Positions 60,351-64,000 of a stretch of 64,000 nt of DNA are shown here, in pieces. Source of the DNA: Russula earlei. Lineage: Eukaryota; Basidiomycota; Agaricomycetes; Russulales; Russulaceae. How positions within the stretch are numbered: the stretch's first letter is position 1; the number at the start of each line of letters is the position of its first letter. A model generated the notes under the pieces. That model saw nothing but the letters and a program-made list of their open reading frames with translations, did no database searches and was not told where the DNA came from. The position numbers were made by a program, and so were the translations under genes. The DNA is taken from the NCBI GenBank assembly GCA_025769875.1, contig JAGFNK010000119.1:1-64000 (forward strand). Direction: 5' to 3'.

Positions 60351-61199
60351 ATACATTCTGCCCCTGCGCCACCGTACAATGTATGTATGATGGATGCACT
60401 ACCTTGGGACGGACGGCCAAGGCCTCTCTCAATTTCTTAGTTGGCCATAGGTCTCAGTGTCGTGCGGCTGTGAAGGGTGGATAGCGTTGTATGTAACTTG
60501 GCCCCCCTGTAGCTTTACAACGGTGGAGCGCCTTTACGAAGGCAACCAAGGAAGTTGTACTGTACCGGATGGACGGATTACAGCTGTGTGGCCTTGGCGT
60601 TGTGTTGATATCCGTCCCCGTCCAGTTACCGTTTTTCCAGTTACCGCGAAGGGCCGCTCGGTCGGGGTTGAAAATATTACAAGGTCAGCGAGTGAACAGC
60701 TCTTTTGTGTCTCCGTTCGCACGCCGTAATCCTGGGGCCAGACCTCGGTGTACTACGGTGCGCGCAGGTCGTTCGCGACGTTATCTCTGCAGTGATGTGG
60801 GGAGCTCTGCGACCATTTGCCTATGACGTGCGTCGAGCCTGCTGATTACTATTATGTCAGTCAGGGCTTGAGCGGGGAGCACAAGGTTTTCGTTCTTGAT
60901 CCCTGTACTGTACAGTATCCAAGGACGCTCTTTCCATCGTCTCCGTACTTCTTTCCCATTCCCCATACCCCTTCTCATGTTTTCGTTCTCCCTCGAAAGA
61001 TAATCCTCGTTCCCAGCTTGGCTGCTCGCCTCCCTACCACACATACAGCTCCACCGCAGTTTCCCTGACTGCACGTGAAAGACATTACCCGCCAACTACT
61101 GCATCACCTCCCACACTCTCGAGTACGCCATACTGTTGCGATCGAAATTGTACGTCTGCCCTTTATTCGCATGTCTTCCTCCGCCTATCACGAGGTCTC
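60351..61199. other. Intergenic, nothing recognised
   Basis: 850 bp between the RLI1 stop and the right LTR. It marks the border between the housekeeping block and the right transposon zone. Short frames only. Confidence 0.45.
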
Positions 61200-61636
61200 T
61201 GTTGAATCGCGCAGTGATGAGGTAGATTAGATCGTAATAGATCTAATAAAAATGATATTCAGTTTCTGTGAGAAGAAACTGTTGTGTCATATTTACCTAA
61301 TAAAAATGATACTACAACGCGTAATCAGCTACTGATAAGATCGTGAGATAGTAAGTACTTACTTCAGTTTCTGTGAGAAGAAACTGAAGTATCTACTGTA
61401 TGTACGACGCTCTTAAGTATCTGAGAGCGTCCCTAATTATTTTGTCTATAGTAACTATCAAATTGTTTTCACGATCACTATGTGCTAGCTACCGATTGTC
61501 TTAGATCATACTATCAATTTTGTTATCGTACGCGTTTCAGCAACTGATCTGAAACGCTTATGTGGTCCGGGCCTGTGGGCCGCCCGGGCAGTTTGGGCCG
61601 ACGCGTCAAACGCTTCGGCTACTCTTTATCTCAACA
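61200..61636 (-). repeat. LTR (right copy, CpG-rich)
   Basis: A 437-bp LTR with ends TGTTGA...TCAACA. It is the inverted counterpart of 92-523. It has 23 CpG dinucleotides against 4 in the left copy. A polypurine tract lies outside its high end (ggggga on the minus strand, 61,637-61,643), so on the minus strand this is the 3' LTR of an element whose body extends to the right. I could not confirm a target-site duplication at the low end because the 5' LTR is not in the window. The same two hairpins (cagtttc/gaaactg) are present. Confidence 0.85.
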
Positions 61637-61743
61637 TCCCCCCGTGATCTAGACAGTCAGTAGATTGGATCAGATGAGACCTAACCCAGTGACGAAGGAG
61701 TGCATTCGCGCGTGGCGTGCGTGCATCTTGGTAGACCATCAAG

Positions 61744-61853
61744 TGGGTGAGTCGGTAAGACTGTGAGTCGAGAGACTCCAAAAGGAAAGGTGAACGAGTG
61801 GGTGAGTCGATAAGACTGTGAGTCGAGAGACTCCAAAAGGAAAGGTGAACGCG
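61744..61853. repeat. Two-copy ~54-bp direct repeat
   Basis: Two nearly identical tandem units, the first at about 61,744-61,798 and the second at 61,799-61,853. Each contains tgagtcgagagactccaaaa and ends gtgaacg. They differ at about two positions. They lie between the polypurine tract and the reverse transcriptase remains of the copia element. Confidence 0.85.
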
Positions 61854-62055
61854 TGTGGACGCAGAGTCGATAGACTATCTATAGAGTGTTCAGATCTGCA
61901 CATAGGGGAGGCTGCTGTTAAAACATTAATATATTGCCTAGTCGCCATAGGCGTTGCTTCTCCGGAGTGCTTGATCAAACGGATTTCCGCGTCGGAACGG
62001 AGCGGAATACGGAAGCGGAACGGAAGTCCGCCATCCCAAGGTGAGACCTCCGAGA

Positions 62056-63030
62056 TTACAGAAGCGGAGTGGAATCCGCCATCCCGAAGAAATCCGAGAT
62101 GTGCCTTGATTGATCGATGTCTGTGTTAGCCGAGCGATCGCGTGTAACGCGGATCCCGAGGTATGACGCGATCTTGGCTAGATCTGTCAACTCGTAGCGC
62201 GTAGACAAAGATAAATATTGCGCCCGTAGATGTGAGCGCTGCCCGTAGATGTGAGCGTCGAGACCGCGAGGGTCGCCTAAGATAATGATGTCATCGGCAG
62301 AGAGGATGTGAAGCAAAATGATAGTGGAGCAAAATGATAATGATAGTGGATCCCCCCGCGTCTTGGGCGATGACATATGTCCGCATGAGAATGCGTGAGC
62401 GCGAAGCCGAGATAAGTGCCCGCATGGGAATGCGTGCGCGTGAAACCGATGCCCGCATGAGAATGCGTGCGTATGACTTGTGAAGCCCGCATGAGAATGC
62501 GTGCGTGCTAAGTCGATGCCCGCATGAGAATGCGTGCATGTAAACGCGAGTCACTAAGGACTCCATGAGAACGTAAGTCCCATGTACGATAGGCCTGTGT
62601 AAGACCAAAAAGCGTTTTCGGTGTGATGAAACCTTGCGATTGCTCCAAATAATTCTAATCTTCTTCACCCAGTGAGCCGATGACAAACGTCGACAAGACG
62701 TCCTCGGATCTCCCGATCCATATGCTAGCGTGGCCAACGCTGAACAAGAGTCGCTAAGACTCGGACCTGGCTACTGGTGAGAAGGTTTCATCGATGTCAA
62801 TGCCTTGTAAATTGGGTGAACCCCTGTGCAGCTGAAACGCGCGCGAAATCTCCAAGATTTGCGTGCTGCACACCCATTCCGATAAGATCGACAAGATCCC
62901 AGGGACCATTTTTCGCAAGCGCGCCGATCACGTATGGATACGCGACTTGCCACTCATCGGCAAAATCCGATAAAGTGCCTTCCATATGTAGCCCACTGAT
63001 CGTTTCCGCGTGGCCGAGCCGTATGTGATA
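62056..63030 (-). pseudogene. Decayed copia reverse transcriptase (RVT_2)
   Basis: Minus-strand fragments in the right order but in different frames: ALAKNGPWDLVDL (about 62,930-62,890), QGFTQ then GIDIDETFSPVARSES (about 62,830-62,750), DVLSTF and LEQSQGFITP (about 62,700-62,620), and the catalytic region ADDIIILG (about 62,300-62,280; the usual YVDD is SADD). After it come LSTRYELTDLAKIASYLGIR and ADSTPL near 62,060. At least two frameshifts separate the pieces, and a minisatellite sits between the middle part and the catalytic motif, so the enzyme is not made. Confidence 0.75.
62383..62538. repeat. Minisatellite, five copies of a ~17-bp core
   Basis: Five copies of a core like cgcatgagaatgcgtgcg are separated by variable spacers, at about 62,383, 62,419, 62,454, 62,488 and 62,519. 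The spacers differ in length and sequence. The array lies within the reverse transcriptase region of the copia element. Just below it, a shorter two-copy repeat (cccgtagatgtgagcg) occurs at about 62,222-62,258. Confidence 0.8.
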
Positions 63031-64000
63031 AGCGCCCTCTCGCATCTGTGTGTGCAGTCCCTCCGAGACATTCGGAACGTGGACGCGAGCAAGACCCAAG
63101 ATGTGTAACTGAGAGCGGATGCGGTGGACCAATGAATTGTCCCAATAATGCTGAGTGAGGATGGCGTAAACGGTATGGCGGAACGCGTGTAATTGGCTGT
63201 ATAGGCGGGGTAAGGTATAGTGAGTGTGGTGTGAGGGAATCTAATGGGGTTTCCGGAGGCGCGGAACGAAGTGCCGACGATCCGGTTCATGTGAAATTAA
63301 GGCAGAGAATGTCACCGGTCCTGTAGGGACCAAGAGTTGTGCAGGCGGAGCAGTGTCTGTAACATGTCCCCTGGCTATGCAGTATGCGCTTGTCGTGCGA
63401 TAAGATCGCGATGGTCAGGCGTGTAGACATACGCCCTACATCTAAAGAAGGCGGAATTGTGAGACGACCGGAGTCAGTCCGTCCGTTCACAGTGTATGAA
63501 GTGTGCGTGCACAGAGAATGCGTGATGGAGTCCGATCATTAGTATGGACGGCAGCGTTAGTACTAAGCTCCAGAACCCGAGAGTGAGACCAGCGCCGTGT
63601 AACTTTTGAACGCGTGTTGTCTTCAAGGGTCCGATTCCATCTATCCGGCACTCTATTCTCCTGTGGTAAATCTGGCATTGTTAATCTATGTATGATCCCT
63701 CATTGAACTGATAAGTATGTGAGCGCGCGTTGCCTCAATAGCTAGCGCCTCGTATTGGTCTCGCATGCAGCAGATCGGCTAAGGTGCTGTAGATAATTTT
63801 GTAGCCGAGGATCCGATCGCTAAGGGGAAACCCAGAAAAGAAGCGTTCGGTTGCCGAGTGTATACTCCGGACAGGATAACTGATCGCGATCCGTGAAGCC
63901 AAGCGAGATCCGGGTACCGGAATCACAGTAATAGATTAACGCGCGTGTGGACATATGCCTCATGCGCTGATGCTGGATGTGGAATGATAGGACACTTCTT

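Larger units (their letters stand above)
61637..64000 (-). mobile_element. Body of a decayed copia element (minus strand)
   Basis: Internal part of the element whose 3' LTR is 61,200-61,636. The pol region is on the minus strand and full of frameshifts; reverse transcriptase motifs are found at about 62,056-63,030. The part to the right (63,031-64,000) should hold integrase but I could not recognise it. The element runs out of the window, so its 5' LTR and full length are not seen. Several tandem repeats lie inside it. Confidence 0.75.

Noticed and set aside
62383..62538. CRISPR-like array
   Set aside because: The repeats are inside a eukaryotic retroelement, the spacers are uneven in length and no cas gene is present. 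It is a minisatellite.

Overview
The window is nuclear DNA of a filamentous basidiomycete, most likely an Agaricomycete. The genes are broken by many 50-70 bp introns with GT(or GC)-AG borders, they are closely packed, and the gene complement is fungal (SEC62, RLI1, EGD1, RMD1, RRG9, MIX17 and SNT1 homologues). There is a family of multi-pass membrane proteins of a type I associate with Agaricomycetes, and Ty1/copia retroelements lie at both ends. The species cannot be named from the sequence alone. I see no prokaryotic, viral or CRISPR signal.

Layout. 1-1,620: the 3' end of a copia-type LTR element inserted into an older antisense gag relic, followed by an 80-bp-arm palindrome. 1,621-8,658: degraded sequence and two tandem minus-strand paralogues of a membrane protein of unknown function; a third copy lies at 27.8-29.6 kb. 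8.6-26 kb: a GT61-type glycosyltransferase, LSM8, a triose-phosphate-transporter-family carrier, an RMD1/DUF155 protein, an RmlD/MAT2B-like reductase, a FAD monooxygenase with a broken relative beside it, an mL45/Tim44-like mitochondrial protein and the twin-CX9C protein MIX17. 30-60 kb: a housekeeping block with an SPX-EXS phosphate transporter (SYG1/XPR1), VPS16, a TPR protein, SEC62, a PAQR/haemolysin-III protein, a cytochrome P450, RRG9, coactosin, a diamine-type acetyltransferase, NAC beta (EGD1), PIG-S, an SNT1-like SANT protein, a Par14 parvulin and RLI1/ABCE1. 61.2-64 kb: a second copia element in inverted orientation relative to the first.

Gene order alternates strand almost perfectly, so nearly every gene belongs to a head-to-head pair with a short shared promoter (150-650 bp) and a tail-to-tail pair. 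Some pairs join related jobs: the mL45-like protein with MIX17 (both mitochondrial), and Par14 with RLI1 (both ribosome-linked).

I did not find a clearly new molecular system. The best leads are the uncharacterised membrane-protein family, the sharp CpG-decay boundary in the left transposon zone, a palindrome whose two arms have decayed differently, GC-AG introns and micro-exons, a P450 with an altered I-helix, a frame break in the SNT1-like gene, and a minisatellite inside a decayed reverse transcriptase. Exon coordinates were derived by hand from reading-frame phase and splice motifs. Several genes were checked to sum to whole codons; where they were not resolved I say so.
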